This document shows positions 1-5,387 of a stretch of 5,950 nucleotides of DNA, in pieces. A model generated the notes under the pieces. That model saw only the letters and a list, made by a program, of their open reading frames with translations. It did not search any database and had not been told where the DNA came from. The DNA comes from JAFLCA01 sp041907145 (GTDB taxonomy: Bacteria; Bdellovibrionota_C; UBA2361; JAFLCA01), in the NCBI GenBank assembly GCA_041907145.1, contig JAYRHW010000092.1, positions 1 to 5,950 of the forward strand, in the 5' to 3' direction. A program made the translations under genes and the position numbers. Position 1 is the stretch's first letter. Every line of letters begins with the position of its first letter.

Positions 1-1157
1 AGTTTGCAGGAAACAAGTATTTCAGCAACCGCTCTGCTGGTACGTGGTTCGAAGCCGGGGGAGCCAACCATGATTACACGTGGTGGCGCAGCAATATTCC
101 CGAGTCTACCGCTAGCTCACAAAATCTGGGCTGCCCCAGTCCCAATCAAGATCTTCTGTTAAGTTTCGGACAATCGATTGGCCTCAATAGCCTCGATGCC
201 CTGATGGATGCCTTCGGAGCCCAGTCTCAAGATACCTGGGCGCCAGAACTATCGAGTCAGTCGCTGCTACAGTTCATGCGCACAAGCTTCGGTCTGAGCG
301 GCACTCCGGCTCCGACCCCTACTCCTACGATGACCCCAACAGCTGTGCCGCCGACTCCCACTGCCACGCCTCTACCGAGCTCGACCCCAACTATGACGCC
401 TAGCCGCACTCCAACGCCGCTGCCGACAGCGACAGCAACGGCCACGCGCACTCCCACCCCGATACCAACGGCGACGAGCACGGCTACCATAGCTCCGACG
501 GCAACAAATACCCCCAGCCCGACTGCCACGCCGACCAGCGCGCCGTCGCTCTGCCAGCGCGCTGATATCAATCACGATGGGTTGGTAAATGCTGGAGATA
601 TGGCAGCGTTCCAAGCCTTGTACGACAATGGAAGCCCCGAGGCCGACTTCAATGGGGACGGCATGCGCAACATCGCCGACTTCACCGCCTATTTGCAGGC
701 CAACGCGGCCTGCGCCTCTCCCACTGCCACCGCGACTGCTACTCCAATTGCTACCATTCAACCGACTGCTACCACGCCGCCCGTTCAAGGTCAGGTAGTT
801 GAAATAATTGCCCGAGTGCCCTCAACCGTGGAAGGCAGCAGCAGTCCCATGATAATGACAGTAAGCCGTACCGGAACTCTGGCAGCAAATCAGAACATCT
901 ACTACTCGGTTTCCGGCACCGCCAGAAATGGAACCGACTACTACAAGGTTTCGGGTCGAGTGACGATTCTAGCCGGGACCAGCTCAAAGGATATTCGCAT
1001 CCTCGCCAAGACCGATAGCCTTGCCGAAGGGGTAGAGTCTGTAATCCTGAAACTAAAAACCGGAAGCGGCTTCACCCTGGGATCGAGAAATACAGCGACC
1101 GGACAGATACTCGATCCGGGCAGAAATCTGGCGAGAAGATTACGCGCTCGCCGCTAG
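1..1157 (+). CDS. 3' part of a large secreted protein with Pro/Thr linkers, dockerin and Calx-beta domain
   Basis: The reading frame is open from the first full codon at position 3 to the TAG at 1155-1157 (384 residues), so the gene starts upstream of the window; the ATG at 204 is an internal Met, not the start. Order of parts: a Trp/Asn/Ser-rich end of an unrecognised domain (3-302); a Pro/Thr-rich linker (303-548); a dockerin-like module between two Cys residues (552-713) with two Ca-binding loops, DINHDGLVNAGD and DFNGDGMRNIAD; a second Pro/Thr linker (714-785); and a Calx-beta domain (about 786-1115) with the family signatures SRTG, GTARNGTDYY and a D-x-x-x-E-G-x-E turn. The protein ends in an Arg-rich tail (LARRLRARR). 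Calx-beta and dockerin modules bind calcium and are typical of exported proteins; the linkers are likely glycosylated. A cell-surface or extracellular place is inferred. The catalytic or binding role of the missing N-terminal part cannot be told. No cohesin partner is visible in the window. Confidence 0.88.
   Translation, partial: FAGNKYFSNRSAGTWFEAGGANHDYTWWRSNIPESTASSQNLGCPSPNQDLLLSFGQSIGLNSLDALMDAFGAQSQDTWAPELSSQSLLQFMRTSFGLSGTPAPTPTPTMTPTAVPPTPTATPLPSSTPTMTPSRTPTPLPTATATATRTPTPIPTATSTATIAPTATNTPSPTATPTSAPSLCQRADINHDGLVNAGDMAAFQALYDNGSPEADFNGDGMRNIADFTAYLQANAACASPTATATATPIATIQPTATTPPVQGQVVEIIARVPSTVEGSSSPMIMTVSRTGTLAANQNIYYSVSGTARNGTDYYKVSGRVTILAGTSSKDIRILAKTDSLAEGVESVILKLKTGSGFTLGSRNTATGQILDPGRNLARRLRARR
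303..548 (+). repeat. Pro/Thr-rich low-complexity linker
   Basis: About 82 codons made almost wholly of Pro, Thr, Ala and Ser (PTPTPT, PTATATAT and similar), without an exact repeat period. The DNA alternates acn and ccn codons with varied third bases, so the pattern is kept at protein level rather than by recent slippage. Such linkers separate folded modules of exported proteins. A shorter linker of the same kind follows the dockerin at 714-785. The low complexity also creates a spurious Val/Gly-rich frame on the minus strand. Confidence 0.85.
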
Positions 1158-1245
1158 CGCAGGAGGCGGATAGCATTTGACTGCCAGGATACGAATTTTT
1201 CCTAGCACGGCACGGAAGATCAAGCTCTTAGGCATAAAGCAGCGA

Positions 1246-1260
1246 GAGATTTCTAATCTC
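1246..1260. repeat. Small perfect inverted repeat upstream of the flagellin
   Basis: GAGATT and AATCTC flank a TCT spacer in the 200-base gap between the secreted-protein gene and the flagellin. It lies about 100 bases before the flagellin start and about 90 bases after the preceding stop. There is no T-run after it, so it does not look like an intrinsic terminator. It could be a small operator or chance; a 15-base dyad in AT-rich DNA is weak evidence. Confidence 0.3.
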
Positions 1261-1277
1261 AGATCCAGATTCTCTTT

Positions 1278-1304
1278 CAGAAAAAGCCCCAATTATACCG
1301 ATAT
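1278..1304 (+). promoter_or_regulatory. Weak candidate flagellar sigma-28 type promoter
   Basis: ACCGATAT at 1297-1304 matches six of eight bases of the sigma-28 (FliA) -10 consensus GCCGATAA and lies about 53 bases before the flagellin GTG. The matching -35 position (1278-1285, CAGAAAAA) agrees poorly with TAAAGTTT. Flagellin genes are commonly read by sigma-28, and this is the best such match in the gap, but the assignment is a guess. I found no sigma-54 site with proper GG/GC spacing here. Confidence 0.25.
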
Positions 1305-1357
1305 CCTATACGTGGAGTCTGCCGTGCGCGCGCCCCTCGTGCGGACATGGAAGTATT

Positions 1358-3271
1358 GTGGCAGTTACACTCGGTACGAATATTTCATCACTGCGGGCGC
1401 TCCGATCCCTCGATCGCAGCAGCACAACCTTGAGCAAGGTGTTCGAGCGCCTTTCAAGCGGTGCGCGCATCAACCGCGCCGCCGATGATGCCGCCGGCCT
1501 TGCCGTGTCGATGTCGTTATCCAATCGCGCGCGCGTATTGAGCCGCAGTGACAAAAATCTTCAAGATGGCCTCTCCGCGGTTAACATCGCGGACGGAGCC
1601 TTTGAGCAAGTCTCTAATACTCTTTCGCGTATGGCGGAACTTGCTGAGCAGGCCTCCAACGGATCGCTCAGCCGCTTTCAGCGCATGGCGCTGCATCAAG
1701 AATATAAGGGGCTCAGTGACGAGATTCGAAGAATCAGCGAAACCACGACCTTCAACGGCCTCAGTCTTCTTAAGAGCGGCAAGTCGGCAAACATTGGCAC
1801 AGAATTGCAGCCTGCTGATACCGCCGGCAACTATATGGTAGTCGCAACCTCCGGAGACGGCCGCTACGCGCTGACATCGGACGATACAAACATTTACCTG
1901 TATGATCGGCAATCGAGCGCCTATACCACTCTTGGTGCAGTGGTGCTGAGTGGCGGAAGCCCGCTCGCGACGATGGATTCCAGCGGAAATGTGGTCTTTT
2001 CTGATGGGCAAAACCTATTTCGCTTCGACATCTATACTCGTCGTAGCACTCAGATAACAAATAGCTCTATCGCGACGACCTATTCCGATCTAGCAATAAG
2101 TGCCGATGGGTCAAGGTTGGCCTTCTTTTCGGCCACTCAGTTCGGAGATGGAAATTCACTTGCCACGGCTGTCAGCGCGAGCGGAGCTACAAGATTGTAT
2201 GCGGTCGATCTCTCTGGCGCATCAAATACTGTTCGGCGCATTTCGCAACCCACTATTCCGATTTTTGCTCCAAGGTTGACGCTCAGTAGTGACGGCTCGA
2301 AGCTATTTTTCATTTCGAACTCAAATCTTACCGGGCAGAATGCCGACGCCAATTATGAAGTTTTCGGGACCGATCTTTCGCGGGCCAGTATTTCACTGAC
2401 ACAAGTAACGAATACCAGCGGGGCCGGGGGAGATATCGGGATTTTCGGAGGGACAATTAGGGCATTTAATGACGGACGGGTGCTGATCGTCGACACAAGA
2501 AACTATTCGGGGCAAAACCCAACTGGCGCACGACAGCTATTTTTTGGATCGCTCAACGGCGGATCTGTCCAGCAATATAGCAATTATGCCCTCTCTACGT
2601 CGTTTACATCGTTGACTGTTTCAGCCGATGAATCCTCGTTGTTCTTCATGTCCCAGGACAATATAACCGGCGAGAATCCAAGCGGGGCGAATCAGGCATA
2701 CCGCATCGATCTAGCCAACGGCGTAACAAGCCAACTTTCCAACTGGAACGCGGTAGAAAACGAGACTCCAACTGCTGGGGTATTCTCCGGAGACGGACGG
2801 GTCATTTGGGGCAACGTAGCCGGGCAGTACACGAGCAACTATGGTTACCGAGTGATTGATCTCTCGACAAACCAGTCGCTCATCGATATCTCAACTGGTA
2901 ACGGACGTCAGGGCGGAGTTGGGGTCGCCTTTGCAGACCTTCGAGCAACCCTTGAGGGTATCGGGGGATATACGCTCACCTCAGCCGCTTCGGCGCGCGG
3001 CGCGCTCGACAGCGTACAACGCACGATTCAAAATCTTGCGACTGCGCGCGGACAACTTGGCGCCGGCGGCGCGCGACTGGAAACCGCGCTAAGGGTCGTG
3101 CAATCCCAGGTACAGGAATCGCGGGCAGCCAATTCCCGCATTGTCGATGCAGACATCGCCAGCGAATCCGCACAACTCACCCGAACCCAGATTCTACAAC
3201 AAGCCGGATCTGCGGTTTTGGCTCAGGCAAATCAACAACCCGCTTTGGTGCTTTCGCTGCTCCGAATTTAG
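1358..3271 (+). CDS. Flagellin with a beta-propeller in place of the variable central domain
   Basis: This is a 637-residue filament protein, longer than the roughly 270-500 residues of most flagellins. Residues 1-141 are a normal flagellin N-terminus (D0/D1), with LGTNISSLRALRSL, RLSSGARINRAADDAAGLA, an RMAELAEQASNG segment and the FNGLSLL end. Residues 538-637 are a normal C-terminal D1/D0, with ANSRIVDADIASESAQL, QILQQAGSAVLAQANQ and terminal VLSLLRI. Between them, residues about 150-525 show seven repeats of the PD40/TolB-like propeller type, with SxDGxxLxF turns followed by an [LY]-x-x-D-L strand. The start is GTG at 1358, because it gives the standard flagellin N-terminus, no in-frame ATG lies upstream, and GGAAG (1349-1353) precedes it. 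The protein contains no Cys, and the insert also lacks His, so it holds no HExxH and is not a flagellinolysin. Export through the flagellar type III system and assembly into the filament are inferred from the intact ends. No fliS, fliW or fliD lies nearby. The flagellin call is very secure; the fold and blade count of the insert are read by eye. Confidence 0.95.
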   Translation: MAVTLGTNISSLRALRSLDRSSTTLSKVFERLSSGARINRAADDAAGLAVSMSLSNRARVLSRSDKNLQDGLSAVNIADGAFEQVSNTLSRMAELAEQASNGSLSRFQRMALHQEYKGLSDEIRRISETTTFNGLSLLKSGKSANIGTELQPADTAGNYMVVATSGDGRYALTSDDTNIYLYDRQSSAYTTLGAVVLSGGSPLATMDSSGNVVFSDGQNLFRFDIYTRRSTQITNSSIATTYSDLAISADGSRLAFFSATQFGDGNSLATAVSASGATRLYAVDLSGASNTVRRISQPTIPIFAPRLTLSSDGSKLFFISNSNLTGQNADANYEVFGTDLSRASISLTQVTNTSGAGGDIGIFGGTIRAFNDGRVLIVDTRNYSGQNPTGARQLFFGSLNGGSVQQYSNYALSTSFTSLTVSADESSLFFMSQDNITGENPSGANQAYRIDLANGVTSQLSNWNAVENETPTAGVFSGDGRVIWGNVAGQYTSNYGYRVIDLSTNQSLIDISTGNGRQGGVGVAFADLRATLEGIGGYTLTSAASARGALDSVQRTIQNLATARGQLGAGGARLETALRVVQSQVQESRAANSRIVDADIASESAQLTRTQILQQAGSAVLAQANQQPALVLSLLRI

Positions 3272-3290
3272 GTTGAATCGAGGACCGCCT

Positions 3291-3737
3291 CTACCAACGG
3301 CGCTCGCCGTCATTTAAATTGTGCTGTAGTCCCCTATCATAGCTCTCCCAGTCATGGCGAATATCATTTCGCTCCCAGGGCGCAAGCCAACCATCTGCCC
3401 GATATCGAGCTTCCTTGCGGCGAATGGCGGCAGCCTCGTCCTCAAGATCACGAACTTCATTCTTCGTTAACCGTCCAGATTCCACTCCCCAGGCAATAGG
3501 ATTGCCACGATACCCATAGGGGTTACGGTCGTACCCGTATTGAGGGTAGCGGTCATGGCGATCGTTCCAGCGATCAGTACCGTCCCAGCGGCCATAGCTC
3601 TGGCCCCAGGGATGACGATCGAAGCCACCGCGGTTACTTGCCCAACGGTCCTCCTGCCAGCGATCTCGGTCGTGAGCAAAGGCGGCAGATGCAGTGAGTA
3701 ATACAACAGCGCCGATAGTCATAGCCAAACGACTCAT
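3291..3737 (-). CDS. Small secreted Arg/Asp/Trp/Tyr-rich protein of unknown function
   Basis: 148 residues. Residues 1-21 form a Sec signal peptide (MSRLAM, hydrophobic core, then AFA before the likely cut). Residues 22-80 are very rich in Arg, Asp, Trp, Tyr and Gly with short repeats such as DRW, DRH and YGYDRNPYGYRG. Residues 88-148 form a predicted helical region (LTKNEVRDLEDEAAAIRRKEARY, ADGWLAPWERNDI, RGLQHNLND), whose spacing resembles the C-terminal region of many small periplasmic hypothetical proteins of Proteobacteria; I recall the pattern but know no assigned function. The ATG at 3735-3737 has GAGAGG four bases before it (3742-3747). It is the third gene of the minus-strand cluster, 86 bases after the acidic-tail gene, and its end faces the flagellin end. 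A periplasmic place is inferred. The gene is secure; its role is unknown. Confidence 0.85.
   Translation of the reverse strand: MSRLAMTIGAVVLLTASAAFAHDRDRWQEDRWASNRGGFDRHPWGQSYGRWDGTDRWNDRHDRYPQYGYDRNPYGYRGNPIAWGVESGRLTKNEVRDLEDEAAAIRRKEARYRADGWLAPWERNDIRHDWESYDRGLQHNLNDGERRW
3297..3310 (+). terminator. Possible weak terminator after the flagellin
   Basis: ACGGC and GCCGT flank a GCTC loop 25 bases after the flagellin stop, followed by CATTTAAATT. The stem is only five base pairs and the T-run is poor. It also lies inside the last codons of the convergent minus-strand gene, so coding constraint or chance may explain it. No better terminator is seen between the two convergent genes, which are 19 bases apart. 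Confidence 0.22.
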
Positions 3738-3823
3738 AATGCCTCTCTTGATAAATTGCTGGTTATTTGACGGTAAGCGGGGGTAGATAATTCACCAGCC
3801 CTACATTGCTGGCTTCCGCAGTA

Positions 3824-4438
3824 TTACTTGCCGTCGTCCTTTAGTAAGTCATCAATATCCCAAGAGTCGCTATCATCGGAACTTGGAGGTAAGGTCGGTA
3901 ACTCAGGGATCTCGATTTCATCGGTCGTGGTGGCCTCTTCCTCCGTCTCCGCCTTCGGTGCCTCGGCAGAAATATTCTGATGCGAAAGACTGAGGTCCTT
4001 CCCCTTCTGGGTAATTCGAATCGTCTCAAGCACCTTACTGCGATCGCCAGCCAATGAAAGCCGCACTTCAAGCAGCAAAGCTACTTCACCCCTCTTCAAT
4101 TTTTGCGCCTGCAGTTCGACCGAATCAGCAACGAACACGATGCCGACGTCCTTGTCAGCGGTGGCAATACTTGAAAAATCCTGAAAGAGGGGAAAAGACC
4201 CCGATCGACGAATCGGAAGATCGATATGTAGAATAGTCTTGGTTCTATCATACCAGGACATGATGACATCGGCCCCGGTTCTCGACAGAAGCACTCGCAC
4301 CGCTGGAAGATCACGTACCCGAGTTACACTTTCCACTGCAATTGCTTGTCCAAGACTAGCCATCTGATTTAAGGTGTCGACGGATCGGGGGTCGTCGTTT
4401 ATCTGGAAGGACTGATTGCGAAGAATTTGCAGCGACAA
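3824..4438 (-). CDS. Unrecognised protein with acidic C-terminal tail
   Basis: 204 residues with a TTG start. A TAG stop four codons upstream in frame rules out a longer form, and TAGGTAG (4444-4450) sits five bases before the TTG. The next Met is residue 26, so a shorter form of 179 residues is possible. Residues 35-155 alternate hydrophobic and charged residues (VRVLLSRTGADVIMSWYD, TILHIDLPIRRSG, GIVFVADSVELQ, ALLLEVRLSLAG) as in a beta-rich soluble domain. Residues 158-204 are a low-complexity acidic tail rich in Glu, Asp, Thr and Pro ending in SWDIDDLLKDDGK. There is no signal peptide or membrane helix, so it is probably cytoplasmic. It lies 35 bases after the lipoprotein gene on the same strand, which suggests cotranscription. 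The acidic end with one Trp and paired Leu looks like a short docking motif, but this is only an impression. No family is recognised. Confidence 0.8.
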   Translation of the reverse strand: MSLQILRNQSFQINDDPRSVDTLNQMASLGQAIAVESVTRVRDLPAVRVLLSRTGADVIMSWYDRTKTILHIDLPIRRSGSFPLFQDFSSIATADKDVGIVFVADSVELQAQKLKRGEVALLLEVRLSLAGDRSKVLETIRITQKGKDLSLSHQNISAEAPKAETEEEATTTDEIEIPELPTLPPSSDDSDSWDIDDLLKDDGK

Positions 4439-4473
4439 CGGAGCTACCTACGGATCGGAGTCAAACAAATGCT

Positions 4474-4908
4474 CTACTTCCAGCCCAGGGTATCCAATCC
4501 ACGCTCGGCAAGGCAACGCTCGACAAAACTGCGAAAGAGAGTATTGGACTCATCCCAAGATTGGCTTCGACCTATAATACCGCGGGTGACCCCGCCACTA
4601 GCGCCGGTTATCGCGCCGATAGCGGCCCCGCGTCCGACCCCGCCCGTAATCGCTCCAATTGCTGTTCCCGTTACCGCTCCAGCGGCCGAAAGCAGGGCCG
4701 ATTCTTCCGCGGTATTTCTCACACGCTCCACGTCCGGATCTCCGGTATAGGACTTCGCTAGGCGCATGCAACGGTCTATCTCGTGATCTATCGTCTGCCG
4801 ATCTTCGGCGAGGAATGCTTCGTTCGGATAGAGAACAGGTCTACGCTCGGCGCAGCCGGCGCAGAGAATCAGCGCAATCAAAACTGAAGCTGTCCCTTTC
4901 ATTTTCAT
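4474..4908 (-). CDS. Glycine-zipper outer-membrane lipoprotein
   Basis: 144 residues from the ATG at 4906-4908. A TTG at 4918-4920 would add four residues (MGSD), and another ATG lies two codons inside; I chose the ATG that gives the usual MK start of a lipoprotein signal. Residues 1-18 are the signal (ALILCAG) and Cys19 is the likely lipidated residue. RRPVLYPN follows at once. A conserved-looking Cys47 lies in an Asp/Glu/Arg-rich helix. Residues 75-107 are a glycine zipper (GxxxG steps: GAVTGTAIGAITGG, GRGAAIGAITGASGG). The end, FVERCLAERGLDTLGWK, is the typical C-terminus of the glycine-zipper lipoprotein family, found widely in Proteobacteria and often labelled OmpA-like or cell-envelope protein; its exact role is unsettled. 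Glycine zippers pack helices in membranes, so an outer-membrane site is likely. It is the first gene of the minus-strand cluster, with a candidate promoter at 4950-4978. Confidence 0.88.
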   Translation of the reverse strand: MKMKGTASVLIALILCAGCAERRPVLYPNEAFLAEDRQTIDHEIDRCMRLAKSYTGDPDVERVRNTAEESALLSAAGAVTGTAIGAITGGVGRGAAIGAITGASGGVTRGIIGRSQSWDESNTLFRSFVERCLAERGLDTLGWK

Positions 4909-4949
4909 ATCAGAACCCAAAGCAAATCAGTGCCAAACTCAGAGCTCTG

Positions 4950-4978
4950 TACATATCGAGCACCGTCCACTAAGTGAA
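4950..4978 (-). promoter_or_regulatory. Candidate sigma-70 type promoter for the minus-strand cluster
   Basis: Read on the minus strand, TTCACT (4973-4978) and TATGTA (4950-4955) lie 17 bases apart. Each matches four of six bases of TTGACA and TATAAT. A start near 4943 would give a leader of about 35 bases before the lipoprotein ATG. Spacing and place are right but both hexamers are imperfect, so this is a candidate only. Confidence 0.3.
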
Positions 4979-5179
4979 GTATGCCTCGGATTGAGTATTT
5001 TGTTCGACTGAATTCACCGGCGTCGTGGCCAATAGCTCGAATATATTGGCAAACTAAGTTCAGATCGTTTTTACAGCCTCTATAGCCTTGCCATGGAAAC
5101 TCTAACAGCTCCCTATCTTGATAGTTCAGCACGGAATAGTAAGCTCTCTTCAGTTAACAGCTGTTCCTTTCACAAAATA

Positions 5180-5200
5180 ATTCTAGTCAACGAGTAGAAT
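5180..5200. repeat. Imperfect 21-base palindrome, possible operator
   Basis: ATTCTA (5180-5185) and TAGAAT (5195-5200) are perfect arms, and the inner TC/GA pairs also match, giving the form ATTCTA-N-TC-NNN-GA-N-TAGAAT. The size and symmetry fit a dimeric repressor site. It lies only two bases before the next hairpin. There is no regulator gene in the window to pair it with, so the operator idea is a guess. Confidence 0.35.
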
Positions 5201-5202
5201 CA

Positions 5203-5239
5203 GTGTACTTCAGCTAAATTGCCTTTAGCTGAAGTGCAC
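5203..5239. repeat. Long perfect inverted repeat (16-bp stem, 5-base loop)
   Basis: Arms 5203-5218 and 5224-5239 (GTGTACTTCAGCTAAA against TTTAGCTGAAGTGCAC) pair along 16 positions, with one T-G wobble, around the loop TTGCC. This is far more than chance would give. On the plus strand a T-rich stretch (AATTTTGGTTTT) begins about eight bases after the stem, too late for a classical intrinsic terminator. No gene ends here on either strand, so a terminator would need an unseen small transcript. Alternatives are part of the structured leader of the next gene, a dispersed intergenic palindrome, or a remnant of a mobile element. Confidence 0.75.
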
Positions 5240-5263
5240 AGAGGAATTTTGGTTTTACGCTTA

Positions 5264-5318
5264 TCGGAGCGGCAGCGTTCTTGGGCAGAGATATGCCTAA
5301 GAGCGCTGCTTGCTCTGG
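5264..5318 (+). promoter_or_regulatory. Long stem-loop with G-U pairs, candidate structured RNA leader
   Basis: Arms 5272-5287 (GCAGCGTTCTTGGGCA) and 5294-5309 (TGCCTAAGAGCGCTGC) pair over 16 positions around the loop GAGATA. Two of the pairs are G-U wobbles (5278/5303 and 5283/5298). The stem goes on below a one-base bulge (T5311) with GAGC (5267-5270) against GCTC (5312-5315) and weaker outer pairs. The wobbles make pairing better in plus-strand RNA than on the minus strand, where they become A-C mismatches, so a structured plus-strand transcript is favoured. It lies about 70 bases before the start of the next gene. I do not recognise it as any known riboswitch or small RNA family. Confidence 0.55.
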
Positions 5319-5320
5319 GT

Positions 5321-5340
5321 CTGAACACGGTCGTGTTCAG
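5321..5340 (+). promoter_or_regulatory. Perfect 20-base palindrome with GGTC loop
   Basis: CTGAACAC (5321-5328) and GTGTTCAG (5333-5340) pair perfectly around GGTC. As DNA it is a good candidate repressor site, 47 bases before the ATG; as RNA it is an eight-pair hairpin with a tetraloop. It has the same CTG...GGTC...CAG plan as the stem at 5363-5378. The GAAC/GTTC spacing does not fit a LexA box. Confidence 0.5.
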
Positions 5341-5362
5341 GGAGCGAGCGGTTAACCCCTTA

Positions 5363-5382
5363 CTGCCGGGTCCGGCAGGAGG
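5363..5382 (+). promoter_or_regulatory. Shine-Dalgarno overlapping a GC-rich hairpin
   Basis: AGGAGG (5377-5382) lies five bases before the ATG at 5388 and fixes that start. Its first two bases are the end of a hairpin: CTGCCG (5363-5368) pairs with CGGCAG (5373-5378) around GGTC. The stem would hold the edge of the ribosome site, a layout that can tune translation. Whether it does so here is inference. Confidence 0.6.
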
Positions 5383-5387
5383 TAGTC

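Larger units (their letters stand above)
4909..5387. other. Divergent gene-free region rich in dyad symmetry
   Basis: These 479 bases separate the minus-strand cluster from the plus-strand gene at 5388. The left half (4909-5150) holds the candidate lipoprotein promoter and otherwise nothing I can support. The right half (5150-5387) holds a series of inverted repeats: AACAGCTGTT (5156-5165), an imperfect 21-base palindrome (5180-5200), a long hairpin (5203-5239), a longer one with G-U pairs (5264-5318), and two with a GGTC loop (5321-5340, 5363-5378). Frames of 70-75 codons exist here but lack ribosome sites and any family resemblance. No tRNA, CRISPR or transposon gene is seen. Confidence 0.7.

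Noticed and set aside
257..571. Minus-strand Val/Gly-rich frame of 104 codons
   Set aside because: It is the antisense image of the Pro/Thr linker: ac/cc codons read backwards give gt/gg. Low complexity only.
1177..1488. Plus-strand frame of 103 codons with TTG start and AGGAGG ten bases upstream (1161-1166)
   Set aside because: It overlaps the flagellin by about 130 bases in another frame, its product resembles nothing, and the flagellin N-terminus is beyond doubt. The AGGAGG is probably chance after the preceding stop.
1805..2930. Flagellinolysin-type protease domain in the flagellin
   Set aside because: The insert contains no His at all, so no HExxH zinc motif, and it shows propeller repeats instead.
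4923..4936. Sigma-54 like site on the minus strand (TGGCAC then TTTGC)
   Set aside because: GG and GC are separated by nine bases instead of the strict ten, and it lies so near the lipoprotein ATG that almost no leader would remain.
4905..5132. Minus-strand frame of 75 codons upstream of the lipoprotein
   Set aside because: It starts at GTG with no good ribosome site, overlaps the lipoprotein start in another frame, and shows no family features.
5321..5340. LexA/SOS box
   Set aside because: GAAC and GTTC are eight bases apart, which fits neither the GAAC-N4-GTTC form nor the direct-repeat form.
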